From Enterovibrio gelatinilyticus (GTDB lineage Bacteria; Pseudomonadota; Gammaproteobacteria; Enterobacterales; Vibrionaceae), in assembly GCF_028683095.1 (NCBI RefSeq), contig NZ_JAJUBC010000001.1, forward strand, positions 290,197-354,196: 64,000 nt of DNA, given 5' to 3'. Below the pieces are notes generated by a model that saw only the letters and a list, made by a program, of their open reading frames with translations, did no database searches and was not told the DNA's origin. Shown here piece after piece: positions 37,040 through 44,636 of the stretch (positions within the stretch are counted from its first letter, which is position 1; each line of letters begins with the position of its first letter). A program made the position numbers and the translations under genes.

Positions 37040-37948
37040 ATGAACACCAATAGCATCAAGTTATTTGTTCTCGCCGCAGAAACGCTGAACATCAGCGCTG
37101 CAGGTCAGCAGCTTGGGCTTGCCCCTTCTGTCGCAAGTGCTTGGCTGTCCAAACTGGAAATGGAAGTCGGTGCGGATCTTTTTCATCGAACCACCCGCAA
37201 AGTAACCCTATCTATTGAAGGCACCGAGTTTCTCCCTTACGCCAAAGAAATCTTGGCGCAGCAAGAAGCCGCTTTTGCCGCATTAGGTCGCGGTAATCCC
37301 GATGTCAGTGGCACGTTACGATTTGCCGCTTCCAGCACATTCGCACAACACTATGTCGTTCCAATCCTTGCAGAATTTCTAGCACGCTATCCTAAAATCA
37401 ACGTGGAACTGATGCTCTCGGACACTCAGGTCAAACTCATTGAAGGGGGTTATGATTTGGCATTGCGCAACCTTGCTGCCGAAGACAGCAGCCTGATTGG
37501 CCGACGCCTTGCCAGCGATACCCGAGTCCTTTGCGCATCGCCCGAGTATTTAGCGGCCAAAGGCACTCCGCAAGCACCAGAAGATCTCATTGAGCATCAA
37601 CTACTGGTATTTATGAAATCCAAATCCAGAAAACTGATCGCCAGCAACGGCAAGCGAGAATGCACATTTCCCCCAGCGAGTGCCAAACCAAGAGTTGTTT
37701 GTGATGATGGCGCCAGCATACGCATCGCCGCTAAAGCCGGCGTCGGTATCTGCATGAGTTCGATCTGGAATATCCACAACGATCTAAAAGACGGTACTCT
37801 AGTGAGGGTTCTTCCTGACTATCATGTTGATGACCAAAGTTCCGTGTGGCTGGTTTACCCTAAATCCAATGTGCTGACAGCCAAAGTTCGCGTCTTTATT
37901 GATTATCTCGTTGAGAAAATTGGTAAACCGCCAGTGTGGGAACAATAA
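37040..37948 (+). CDS. LysR-family transcriptional regulator, divergent from the SDR gene
   Basis: 302 residues, GGAGA six bases before the ATG. HTH at residues 1-60 (IKLFVLAAETLNISAAGQQ...SVASAWLSKLEMEVGADLFHR), then the effector domain with FAASSTFAQHYVVPILAEF. The layout (divergent LysR and enzyme sharing a 195-bp intergenic region) is the standard arrangement for a regulator controlling its neighbour. Confidence 0.92.
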   Translation: MNTNSIKLFVLAAETLNISAAGQQLGLAPSVASAWLSKLEMEVGADLFHRTTRKVTLSIEGTEFLPYAKEILAQQEAAFAALGRGNPDVSGTLRFAASSTFAQHYVVPILAEFLARYPKINVELMLSDTQVKLIEGGYDLALRNLAAEDSSLIGRRLASDTRVLCASPEYLAAKGTPQAPEDLIEHQLLVFMKSKSRKLIASNGKRECTFPPASAKPRVVCDDGASIRIAAKAGVGICMSSIWNIHNDLKDGTLVRVLPDYHVDDQSSVWLVYPKSNVLTAKVRVFIDYLVEKIGKPPVWEQ

Positions 37949-38273
37949 ATCCGGTAAACGGCGAATAATAGGGCGGTTCAAGTTACTCAGCGATGCGCCG
38001 CCCTAGTCTTCCGGCTAGTTCCTTCGACAGCTATCTACTTGAACACAAGAATGCTGAACAGATGCACGCTCAAATATAACGCTACCACCACTTCTTCTAT
38101 CTACTCTTTCTCTATCATCGCCTATTTATTATCGTTGCCTTCTTATTATCTTCTAAATCAAAATAGTGATTCCTTAATTAGCTAATTTATTCGTCTTTTG
38201 AAGTGAATTACACTTCTCCCATCCAAAATTGTTAGCCGATAATCGGCGACTGTTTAGCAAAAGGAGAAGCGAG
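37949..38273. promoter_or_regulatory. 325-bp region upstream of the oxygenase gene, with a palindrome
   Basis: No gene. GCCGATAATCGGC at 38235-38247 is a perfect palindrome placed 26 bases before the oxygenase start, just before its Shine-Dalgarno sequence, where a bound repressor could act. The rest is AT-rich with nothing recognisable. Confidence 0.45.
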
Positions 38274-39215
38274 ATGAAAAACACGGCCACTCACAACGAC
38301 AACGTGACTTATGATCCCCTCACTGAGGCTCGCGCGCTAGCATTGCCTTCTCGCGAATCCATGTTGCAGCGTGCACCATCGGTCAAACGTTTCTGGGACA
38401 CCAACACCCATTTGCTCACCGAGGCTTGGCGAGCATGGGAAACGAGTGAAGAATCACCTAACTTCGAGCCTGACACATCACTGCTCGACCCAAAACTCAG
38501 AGAAGCCGTTGAGCAAGCATGGCTTGACCCAACGAAGGAAGTCGCCGTCCAAGATCTCTGGGAAGAGGTATCTGCCGGCGTCTACCAGGCGCAGTTCTTT
38601 GACCCAGAGCGTCTAGCCGATCTGCGTGAATATCTTGAAGCAGTGGCTGATGCAGGTATTCCCACGCGTCCACCTTACGGAATCGCGCTAAATCGCCATG
38701 GTGCCATGCTCGACCCACGTTCTGAGGGCTATTTAGCTGCGCCAGCATTTCAAGCGTTTTACCGACAAGTCATGGATCAATACATGCGCCCTATCGCAAG
38801 ACTATTGTTCCCCGACGTGATGGGTTATGACAGCCAGACTTTTGGCTTTTCGATTCAGTATCAGGTAGGAATAGACACATCACTGCAACCACATACTGAT
38901 GCCAGTGCAGCGACGTTGAATATCAATATGAACTTGCCAGATGAATCGTTCGCAGGGTCGGAAGTTGATTTCTATGACAGAGTCTCGGGCGAGGTGAAAC
39001 GCATCACGTTCAAACCGGGTACTGCGATGCTCCACAGAGGTAACATACCTCATGCGGCTCATCCTATTACCAGCGGCACGCGAAGCAACATGGTGCTTTG
39101 GCTATACGGTGACCGAATGCAAATCCCGGTTGCTGGCCAACACATTGAGCAAGTCGATGCCAAGCTGCGATGGACTATACCCGCGGATGAAGCAGACAAA
39201 TTTGCGCCGTTCTAG
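38274..39215 (+). CDS. 2-oxoglutarate/Fe(II)-dependent oxygenase-like protein
   Basis: About 313 residues from the ATG at 38274, selected for AAGGAGA 7 bases upstream; an upstream TTG at 38229 has no such support. The iron site of the double-stranded beta-helix fold is seen: QPHTDASAATLNINMNL supplies HxD and GNIPHAAHPITSGTRSNMVLWLYG supplies the distal His and the Arg that binds 2-oxoglutarate. The family hydroxylates small molecules or protein side chains. No operon partner identifies the substrate. Confidence 0.78.
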   Translation: MKNTATHNDNVTYDPLTEARALALPSRESMLQRAPSVKRFWDTNTHLLTEAWRAWETSEESPNFEPDTSLLDPKLREAVEQAWLDPTKEVAVQDLWEEVSAGVYQAQFFDPERLADLREYLEAVADAGIPTRPPYGIALNRHGAMLDPRSEGYLAAPAFQAFYRQVMDQYMRPIARLLFPDVMGYDSQTFGFSIQYQVGIDTSLQPHTDASAATLNINMNLPDESFAGSEVDFYDRVSGEVKRITFKPGTAMLHRGNIPHAAHPITSGTRSNMVLWLYGDRMQIPVAGQHIEQVDAKLRWTIPADEADKFAPF

Positions 39216-39342
39216 TCCGTAAATAAATGCCGATGAACGTCATATAATGATCCGATAAATAGGCCAAGTTCGACACTATAACCAAACAGTATCAGTATTG
39301 ACGATACCTTTTGTGTTTATCTTTGTGGAACAAGGGGAACCA

Positions 39343-39570
39343 ATGATATTGGTTCTCGCCTTCCTCTTTTTTTGTGGTTTTTTCTACGATCATTTCCGTT
39401 ATTTGTTTAAGGTTGATCATTGGTACCGTAAACAGATAATCGCGATCTGCTCTATCACAGTGGTAGCTGGCTTTCTTATCAATCCCAGTGTTGTAGCTAT
39501 ATTTTCGGGGGCTTGGATGTTTGCGTTAGCCATGAAAGCAAATGAGAGATACCAAACATTAGATTTCTAA
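39343..39570 (+). CDS. Small hypothetical membrane protein
   Basis: 75 residues, not recognised. AAGGGGA precedes the ATG at 39343 by 4 bases; an upstream in-frame TTG (39298) has no such signal. Two or three hydrophobic stretches cover about residues 1-15, 30-48 and 52-65, separated by HFRYLFKVDHWYRKQ. No context suggests a role. Confidence 0.55.
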   Translation: MILVLAFLFFCGFFYDHFRYLFKVDHWYRKQIIAICSITVVAGFLINPSVVAIFSGAWMFALAMKANERYQTLDF

Positions 39571-39898
39571 TGCCCTTGTCCAATGGCGTTCTTTTTTAAA
39601 CATAAAACGATAAATCAAAGGCAGTTGCTCACCTGCAACTGCCTCCGTTGGATTCACTACCGAGGTAAATTTAGCCGAGCTTCCCCATCACTCAAGGTCA
39701 ATGGCTGGCGATAGTGTAATGTAGTTAACAACATTACACTCATTCAGTAAACCAAGCTTGAAACTAGCATGCTATGTTGAGAGTGCGTAAAAACAACATT
39801 TTCTCTATCGATCACGTAAAGATTAGATAGACGATGTCTCTTTCGTCTGTCTCTTCTCTCACTGTTCACGACATGACCAAGATAAGTACAGGTGAACC
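39571..39898. other. 328-bp region between convergent genes
   Basis: Contains the hairpin at 39610-39644 and otherwise nothing recognised. A 100-codon plus-strand frame starting at 39834 mostly overlaps the DJ-1 gene antisense and is not supported. Confidence 0.4.
39610..39644 (-). terminator. Hairpin terminator in the convergent gap
   Basis: AGGCAGTTGC (39619-39628) pairs with GCAACTGCCT (39635-39644). On the minus strand it is followed by TTTGATTTAT, so it could end the DJ-1 transcript; on the plus strand there is no T-run. Confidence 0.5.
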
Positions 39899-40750
39899 TT
39901 ACAACGCATCTAACAAAGTGCTAGCGGCTAACTTCCCAAGTGCATCTGCAGCCTGTGGACTTGCACCTGTAATAAGTTGTCGATCTACACAGACCGTGTT
40001 GTCAGATTTGGTGTTCATCAGGGTCACACCCAAGCTCTCAAGTTTCTTGCTCAAGCCCAAAGACATTTTGCCCGGTAAATACCCCAACTTTGGTGTCATA
40101 TCATCAACAGAGTCTGGGAATACCGCCATGTTGTAACCGGCATAGAGAAATTCTTTTCCCTCCAATGCCGTAGCAAGCAAAGAAGCAGGACCATGGCAAA
40201 GTGAAATAGTGAATAAGCCATTCTCGTTTGCCCAATGTAAGACTTTACCCACGTTAACGTCATCTGGAATACCCAGCATAGCGCCGTGTCCACCCGGTAC
40301 AAAAACCGCTGCAAAGTCATCATTCTGGCTCAGCGAGGTGCTGACGAAGTCCTGCAATGAACCGGGTTGTTCAAAGCGTGATTTGTACTCGTTGTAGATT
40401 GCCTTAACATTCTCGTCTTTCTCTGGGAATGCCCACATTTCAAATACAACGGGTTTACCCGTAGGGGTAACGATATCAAAATCGAAGCCTGCATTTTTTA
40501 AATGCAGCATAGGCAATAAGGCTTCAACTGGGTGGTTACCCGTAGAGAACAGTTTGCCATTTTGCATTTCCATGTTCTTTTGTTCGGTGAAAATCACCAA
40601 CACTTTTGAACGGTGACCTTGGTACGGTTTATAGCTAACGTGGTCGTAATCCGTTTTGTCGGAAGTAGCTAGCTTCAATGCCAGTTTTGACGGTGAATAA
40701 GACCCGTCTGATTCGAGCTTTGGCGCAAGGCCCAACAACTTTTTTAACAT
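39899..40750 (-). CDS. hchA: DJ-1/PfpI-family protein, Hsp31 (HchA)-like chaperone/glyoxalase III
   Basis: 283 residues, the same length as E. coli Hsp31. The nucleophile elbow SLCHGPASLL carries the active-site Cys, VFVPGGHGAMLGIPDD is the preceding conserved loop, and the Hsp31-specific N-terminal linker segment (SDGSYSPSKLALKLATSDKTDYDHVSY) is present. The family converts methylglyoxal to lactate without cofactor and has chaperone activity. GAGGGAATT precedes the ATG. It lies before the quinone-oxidoreductase gene on the same strand; both fit carbonyl-stress defence. Confidence 0.9.
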   Translation of the reverse strand: MLKKLLGLAPKLESDGSYSPSKLALKLATSDKTDYDHVSYKPYQGHRSKVLVIFTEQKNMEMQNGKLFSTGNHPVEALLPMLHLKNAGFDFDIVTPTGKPVVFEMWAFPEKDENVKAIYNEYKSRFEQPGSLQDFVSTSLSQNDDFAAVFVPGGHGAMLGIPDDVNVGKVLHWANENGLFTISLCHGPASLLATALEGKEFLYAGYNMAVFPDSVDDMTPKLGYLPGKMSLGLSKKLESLGVTLMNTKSDNTVCVDRQLITGASPQAADALGKLAASTLLDAL

Positions 40751-40807
40751 ATCCCAATTCCCTCAATAGCGGTTTGCTAGAATGGGCATCACAGCCCCAA
40801 TGCGACA

Positions 40808-41749
40808 TTACGCAGAAACATTAATAATAATTTTGCCTTGCGCTCGACCTGTCTCACTGCGTGCATGAGCTTCAGCCACTTGATCTAAGGTGAATTCGCT
40901 ATCAATGTTTACTGTCAATTGACCCGCATCAGCGAGTGCAGCTAACTTTTCCAACTGAGCACGGTTTGGCTGAACAAAGCAAAAAGAAGCCTTCACACCA
41001 AATTCTGCCGCTTTATCTTCTTCTGGTGATTTAGCAATCGACACTAAACGCCCGCCGCTTTTCAGCGTCTTAAAGCTGTTATCTTGTGTTTCTCCACCGA
41101 TGGTATCAAACACGACATCCAAGTCTTCAAGTGTTGAAAAGTCTACTTCACGGTAATCAATTACATGATCAGCACCAAGACCGAGTACAAGTTCAGAGTT
41201 TCGTGAAGAGGTCGTGGTATATACCGTTGCTCCACGTAACTTGGCGAACTGAATAGCAAATTGACCCACAGCGCCAGAGCCGCCATGAATAAGTACACGC
41301 TCGCCAGCTTTCAATTGAACGTATTCGTCCAATGCTTGCCAAGCCGTCAATGCGGCAAGTGGCACACCCGCCGCTTCTTGCCAACTTAGTGAATCAGGTT
41401 TAATTGCCACTTCATCAGCAGCCACCGTGACGTACTCAGCATAGGTGCCGTTGTTGGCAATTTCTGGTCGGCTATAAACCGAATCGCCCACAACTAGACT
41501 TGTCACATTTTCACCTATCGCCACGACTTCACCAGACACATCCCAACCAAGTGTTAATGGGAGCGTATGATTGAGCAAAGGCTGCAAATAACCTTCTCGA
41601 ATTTTCCAATCAACAGGATTTACCGACGCTGCACGCACTTTGATCAATACTTCGTTTGCCCTGGGTGCTGGAATCTCAACCGTGTTCAGCGCCAGCACAT
41701 CTCGACCGCCAAAGTTGTTAATCTGTACTGCTTTCATCACATTGCTCAT
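40808..41749 (-). CDS. NADP-dependent medium-chain oxidoreductase, quinone-reductase type (zinc-free MDR)
   Basis: About 313 residues from the ATG at 41749, with AAGGAG seven bases upstream. Opening MKAVQINNFGGRDVLALN, the NPVDWKIREGYLQ turn and the cofactor-binding segment ERVLIHGGSGAVGQFAIQFAK are typical of the zinc-independent MDR branch. The terminal GRAQGKIIINV is also conserved. It probably reduces quinones or unsaturated carbonyls with NADPH. The gene is divergent from a LysR gene at 41899, which is its likely regulator. Confidence 0.9.
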   Translation of the reverse strand: MSNVMKAVQINNFGGRDVLALNTVEIPAPRANEVLIKVRAASVNPVDWKIREGYLQPLLNHTLPLTLGWDVSGEVVAIGENVTSLVVGDSVYSRPEIANNGTYAEYVTVAADEVAIKPDSLSWQEAAGVPLAALTAWQALDEYVQLKAGERVLIHGGSGAVGQFAIQFAKLRGATVYTTTSSRNSELVLGLGADHVIDYREVDFSTLEDLDVVFDTIGGETQDNSFKTLKSGGRLVSIAKSPEEDKAAEFGVKASFCFVQPNRAQLEKLAALADAGQLTVNIDSEFTLDQVAEAHARSETGRAQGKIIINVSA

Positions 41750-41898
41750 CAATCATCTCCTTGGGTTTTGTTTATATACCCAAACTACCTAAAGGCGCTG
41801 AGCATCAATGTGAAGAAATAATACACACCCTTTACTGCCTTGATTAGATACTAAACCATCACTATATTGTTTACTTAAAAGAAACAATTAAAGCGAAA

Positions 41899-42837
41899 AT
41901 GGCAATGTTAAATGAAAGAATGCAGGAATTGGTTCTATTTTCTCACATAAACCGACAAGGCAGCTTATCAGCGGCGGCACAGCATTTGGGGATCAGTCGA
42001 TCCTCCGTTAGCAAACAACTCGCTGCACTGGAAAAAAAGATTGGAGCACGACTTTTCAACCGAACGACGCGCAAAATCATGCTCACAGACGTTGGGCGAA
42101 AAGTACTGCAAGAGGCTCACAATGTTGAATTAGCACTCCAACGTATCGAACACATTAGTGAAGACTCTCGCTCCGTGGTGGCTGGAGAACTAACGGTGTC
42201 ATGTCCCGCCGCACAAGGCCGAATACACATTGCGCCATTAATGACAGAATTTCTAAATCGCTACCCGAGTGTATCGGTCAATTTGCAGTTGGAAGACCGC
42301 GTCGTCGATATGGTTGCCGAAAACATTGATGTGTCAATTCGTGTGGGGTATTTGCCCGACTCAACGTTAATTGCGCGGAAGCTGAGTGATGTGTCTTGGG
42401 TGCTTTGCGCCAGCCCAACCTATTTAGAGACTGCACCTTCATTAGATAAACCGTCAGATTTACTCAATCACCCTTGCCTCTACTATCGCAGCGCCAAAGT
42501 CACGATGAATACCTGGTCATTTAGCAGTAACGACGGTGAAGAGGAGATCACAGTGTCAGGCCCCTTTGCCGTAAATGATCCTGGCGTTCTGGTCTCGGCG
42601 GCCTTAGATCATGCCGGAGTGCTACTGCTCGACAAAGGATTATTGGGGAGCACCATTGAAGAAGGCAAGCTGGTGCCCTTACTTGAAGAGTATCAAGCCA
42701 TCGGGGGTCTTCCGACCTATGTGGTTTACCCTGAAAGAGAATACATCCCTGCGAAAACGAGGGCATTGGTAGACTTCTTATTGGAGAAAGTCCCAGCGGC
42801 TATTCATCGTGCCCACGAGATTCGCTCGCTAACCTAA
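41899..42837 (+). CDS. LysR-family transcriptional regulator, divergent from the oxidoreductase gene
   Basis: 312 residues. HTH in the first 65 residues (LVLFSHINRQGSLSAAAQHL...SRSSVSKQLAALEKKIGARLF), then an effector domain with SIRVGYLPDSTLIARKLSD. No strong RBS precedes the ATG. A hairpin ends the transcript shortly after the stop. Confidence 0.9.
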   Translation: MAMLNERMQELVLFSHINRQGSLSAAAQHLGISRSSVSKQLAALEKKIGARLFNRTTRKIMLTDVGRKVLQEAHNVELALQRIEHISEDSRSVVAGELTVSCPAAQGRIHIAPLMTEFLNRYPSVSVNLQLEDRVVDMVAENIDVSIRVGYLPDSTLIARKLSDVSWVLCASPTYLETAPSLDKPSDLLNHPCLYYRSAKVTMNTWSFSSNDGEEEITVSGPFAVNDPGVLVSAALDHAGVLLLDKGLLGSTIEEGKLVPLLEEYQAIGGLPTYVVYPEREYIPAKTRALVDFLLEKVPAAIHRAHEIRSLT

Positions 42838-42851
42838 CATCGATGTCATCG

Positions 42852-42883
42852 GGCAGTTGTTTTTACACAACTGCCTTTGCTGT
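42852..42883 (+). terminator. Hairpin after the LysR gene
   Basis: GGCAGTTGT (42852-42860) pairs with ACAACTGCC (42867-42875), followed by TTTGCTGTT, 15 bases past the stop. Confidence 0.6.
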
Positions 42884-42938
42884 TCACTGTCACATTGAGC
42901 GTTCGACAACAATCAGTCACAGCGCCAAAGCCTGTACA

Positions 42939-43475
42939 TCACTCAAGAACAATAGAGATATAATTCGTTTTATACGGCGCTATAGTGGCCTCTCCGGTCG
43001 CGTAATACTTTGTGCCCGTCTTATCTGATTTCACTTTGAAATAGTACTTGCCCGCCGCAACGGTAATAGTTTGATATGTCCCCTCGCTTGCAATGAAAAT
43101 ACTATCATCCGCCAGCCAGCCTTCCGGCGACACTTCAAAGAGATTCCCATTGCATTCCAAAGAGCCCGTTCTCGGCTGAGAGCAACTTTCGATAAACACT
43201 TCCGTTCTGGATTTTGGGTTTTTTACTGCTTTGGTCACGGTTATCGAGCCATAGTCTCGACTTGACCTTTCCGCGTCGTGAGTCCAAATAGCCTCTTTCT
43301 CTACGCTAAAGCCTTTATCATTTTTTACCACGGTGCCATTGCCAACGCCCCCCACAGAGCCTAAAACACCATTAATTGCGCCGTTAACACCATCGTTAAC
43401 TACTTGTCCTAAATCTTTATTCGCGCAGCCGGACAGAGTTGCTGTTACCGCTATCGCCAACACTAATTTCTTCAT
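42939..43475 (-). CDS. Hypothetical lipoprotein
   Basis: 178 residues from the ATG at 43475 (AAAAGGA six bases upstream); an ATG two codons earlier is possible. MKKLVLAIAVTATLSGCAN is a lipoprotein signal with lipobox LSGC. A Gly/Val-rich stretch follows (GVNGAINGVLGSVGGVGNGT), resembling surface-associated lipoproteins, then a region with two Cys (ESCSQPRTGSLEC) and a likely beta-sandwich ending in YISIVLE. Not recognised; no operon partner. Confidence 0.65.
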   Translation of the reverse strand: MKKLVLAIAVTATLSGCANKDLGQVVNDGVNGAINGVLGSVGGVGNGTVVKNDKGFSVEKEAIWTHDAERSSRDYGSITVTKAVKNPKSRTEVFIESCSQPRTGSLECNGNLFEVSPEGWLADDSIFIASEGTYQTITVAAGKYYFKVKSDKTGTKYYATGEATIAPYKTNYISIVLE

Positions 43476-43663
43476 ACTCATTCCTTTTCGTTCTTTCTTA
43501 TATCCAACGCCGAGAAAACATTACCACCACTGAAAGCACATGAGATGTCTCAAAATAGAGTTCAACGGCAACCAAAGAACTGGCGTTCACATAAGTCACT
43601 GTTTGCTGACAGGGGACGTTGTTTTTGCAGAGAGAAGTCAAAGAGAATGTCATCAAAGTGATA

Positions 43664-43690
43664 CAAAAAGAGCCACAATAAGTGGCTCTA
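43664..43690 (-). terminator. Intrinsic terminator ending the thiol-peptide gene cluster
   Basis: AGAGCCAC (43669-43676) pairs with GTGGCTCT (43682-43689); on the minus strand the stem is followed by TTTTTGTAT. It lies 33 bases past the stop of the 45-residue peptide gene. Confidence 0.8.
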
Positions 43691-43721
43691 TGACGATGTG
43701 ACTAAATCACTCAAAAAACGG

Positions 43722-43859
43722 TTAGTGATGACCACCATTGTGGCAATCAAAAAATGAGAGGCTTGGCATTGACCAGTTGTGTGTCAAATGCGTATCTAGC
43801 GCATACGCTGTACCTGTTAGACCGAACAGTACAAGTGCAGCAATCGCGAGTTTTTTCAT
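43722..43859 (-). CDS. Small secreted Cys/His-containing peptide
   Basis: 45 residues from an ATG at 43859 with AAGGA eight bases upstream; a longer frame starting at 43922 lacks this support. MKKLAIAALVLFGLTGTAYA is a clear signal peptide. The mature part is only about 25 residues, contains one Cys and four His, and ends DCHNGGHH, which could bind a metal ion or form a thiol adduct. It follows the ECF sigma gene on the same strand by 171 bases, and a strong terminator follows. No family recognised. Confidence 0.6.
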   Translation of the reverse strand: MKKLAIAALVLFGLTGTAYALDTHLTHNWSMPSLSFFDCHNGGHH

Positions 43860-44030
43860 TGAGTTAATCCTTCTTATTTTTTGCTTATACCCAAACAACG
43901 CAGCAAGTATCGTTATTTTCACTGCAAAAAGAAGGCGATTTACTTAGCTTTACGCTTTGTGACATTCAATGACATAGGGGCAAAAATTGACCATTCAAAA
44001 GCGATTTTAAACCACGGATTGATAGAGCAG

Positions 44031-44576
44031 TTATTGGCAGCGCACATCGCCTTTCTGACGCGCTTCGTAATCAATCACACTGCCATTCTTATCGAGCGAT
44101 AATTCACAGCACTCGTGAAATAGAGAGTTAATCTTTTCTCGGCTTTTTTTAAGGCGTGATTTCAGCGTCGAGTAATTGATTCCCATTTCTTCTGCATACG
44201 CCTTTTGAGACTGTCCATGAAGCTCAATGGACGTGAGCATTTCTGCGTCTTCTTCTGGCAGCGCTTGAATAAAAGGCAGCAGGCAAGTGAGAAGATCTTC
44301 GCGCACTTGTTCCTTTTCTTTTTCAAACCAAAGATCATCATGACCAATCTGATTTGAGCGGCCCTTTTGACGATAGAAATCGATAATGGCGTTATTCGCC
44401 ACCTGAAACAGCCAAGACTTCACTTTCGTCCTGTCTTTCACTTCATTGAGATGAAGATAAGTTTTCAACAAAATATCTTGCAACAAGTCATCGACATCAT
44501 CAGGGTTCGACACTTTCGAATGCAGAAAAGATTTCACACTCGATTGGTATTCACCCCAAACCGTTTCAATTGTCAT
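44031..44576 (-). CDS. ECF-type RNA polymerase sigma factor, SigZ-like
   Basis: 181 residues. Region 2 (VDDLLQDILLKTYLHLNEVKD ... SWLFQVANNAIIDFYR) and region 4 (LTSIELHGQSQKAYAEEMGINYSTLKSRL) are complete. A C-terminal extension of about 30 residues, beginning HECCELSLDKNG and ending VRCQ, contains three Cys and one His; the CC...FDxxGxxIDY pattern is typical of SigZ-type factors. No classical anti-sigma gene is adjacent, so the tail itself may sense metal or redox state, as in other Cys-tailed ECF factors. It begins 60 bases after the glutathione-synthetase-like gene on the same strand. Confidence 0.85.
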   Translation of the reverse strand: MTIETVWGEYQSSVKSFLHSKVSNPDDVDDLLQDILLKTYLHLNEVKDRTKVKSWLFQVANNAIIDFYRQKGRSNQIGHDDLWFEKEKEQVREDLLTCLLPFIQALPEEDAEMLTSIELHGQSQKAYAEEMGINYSTLKSRLKKSREKINSLFHECCELSLDKNGSVIDYEARQKGDVRCQ

Positions 44577-44636
44577 CGTTTCACTCTTTAAGAGCCGCGA
44601 TCACTCGCGGCTATCGATTTTCATTGTCGACAAAGT

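Noticed and set aside
39834..40136. 100-codon plus-strand frame antisense to hchA
   Set aside because: It overlaps the 3' part of a well-supported gene on the other strand and shows no protein family features.
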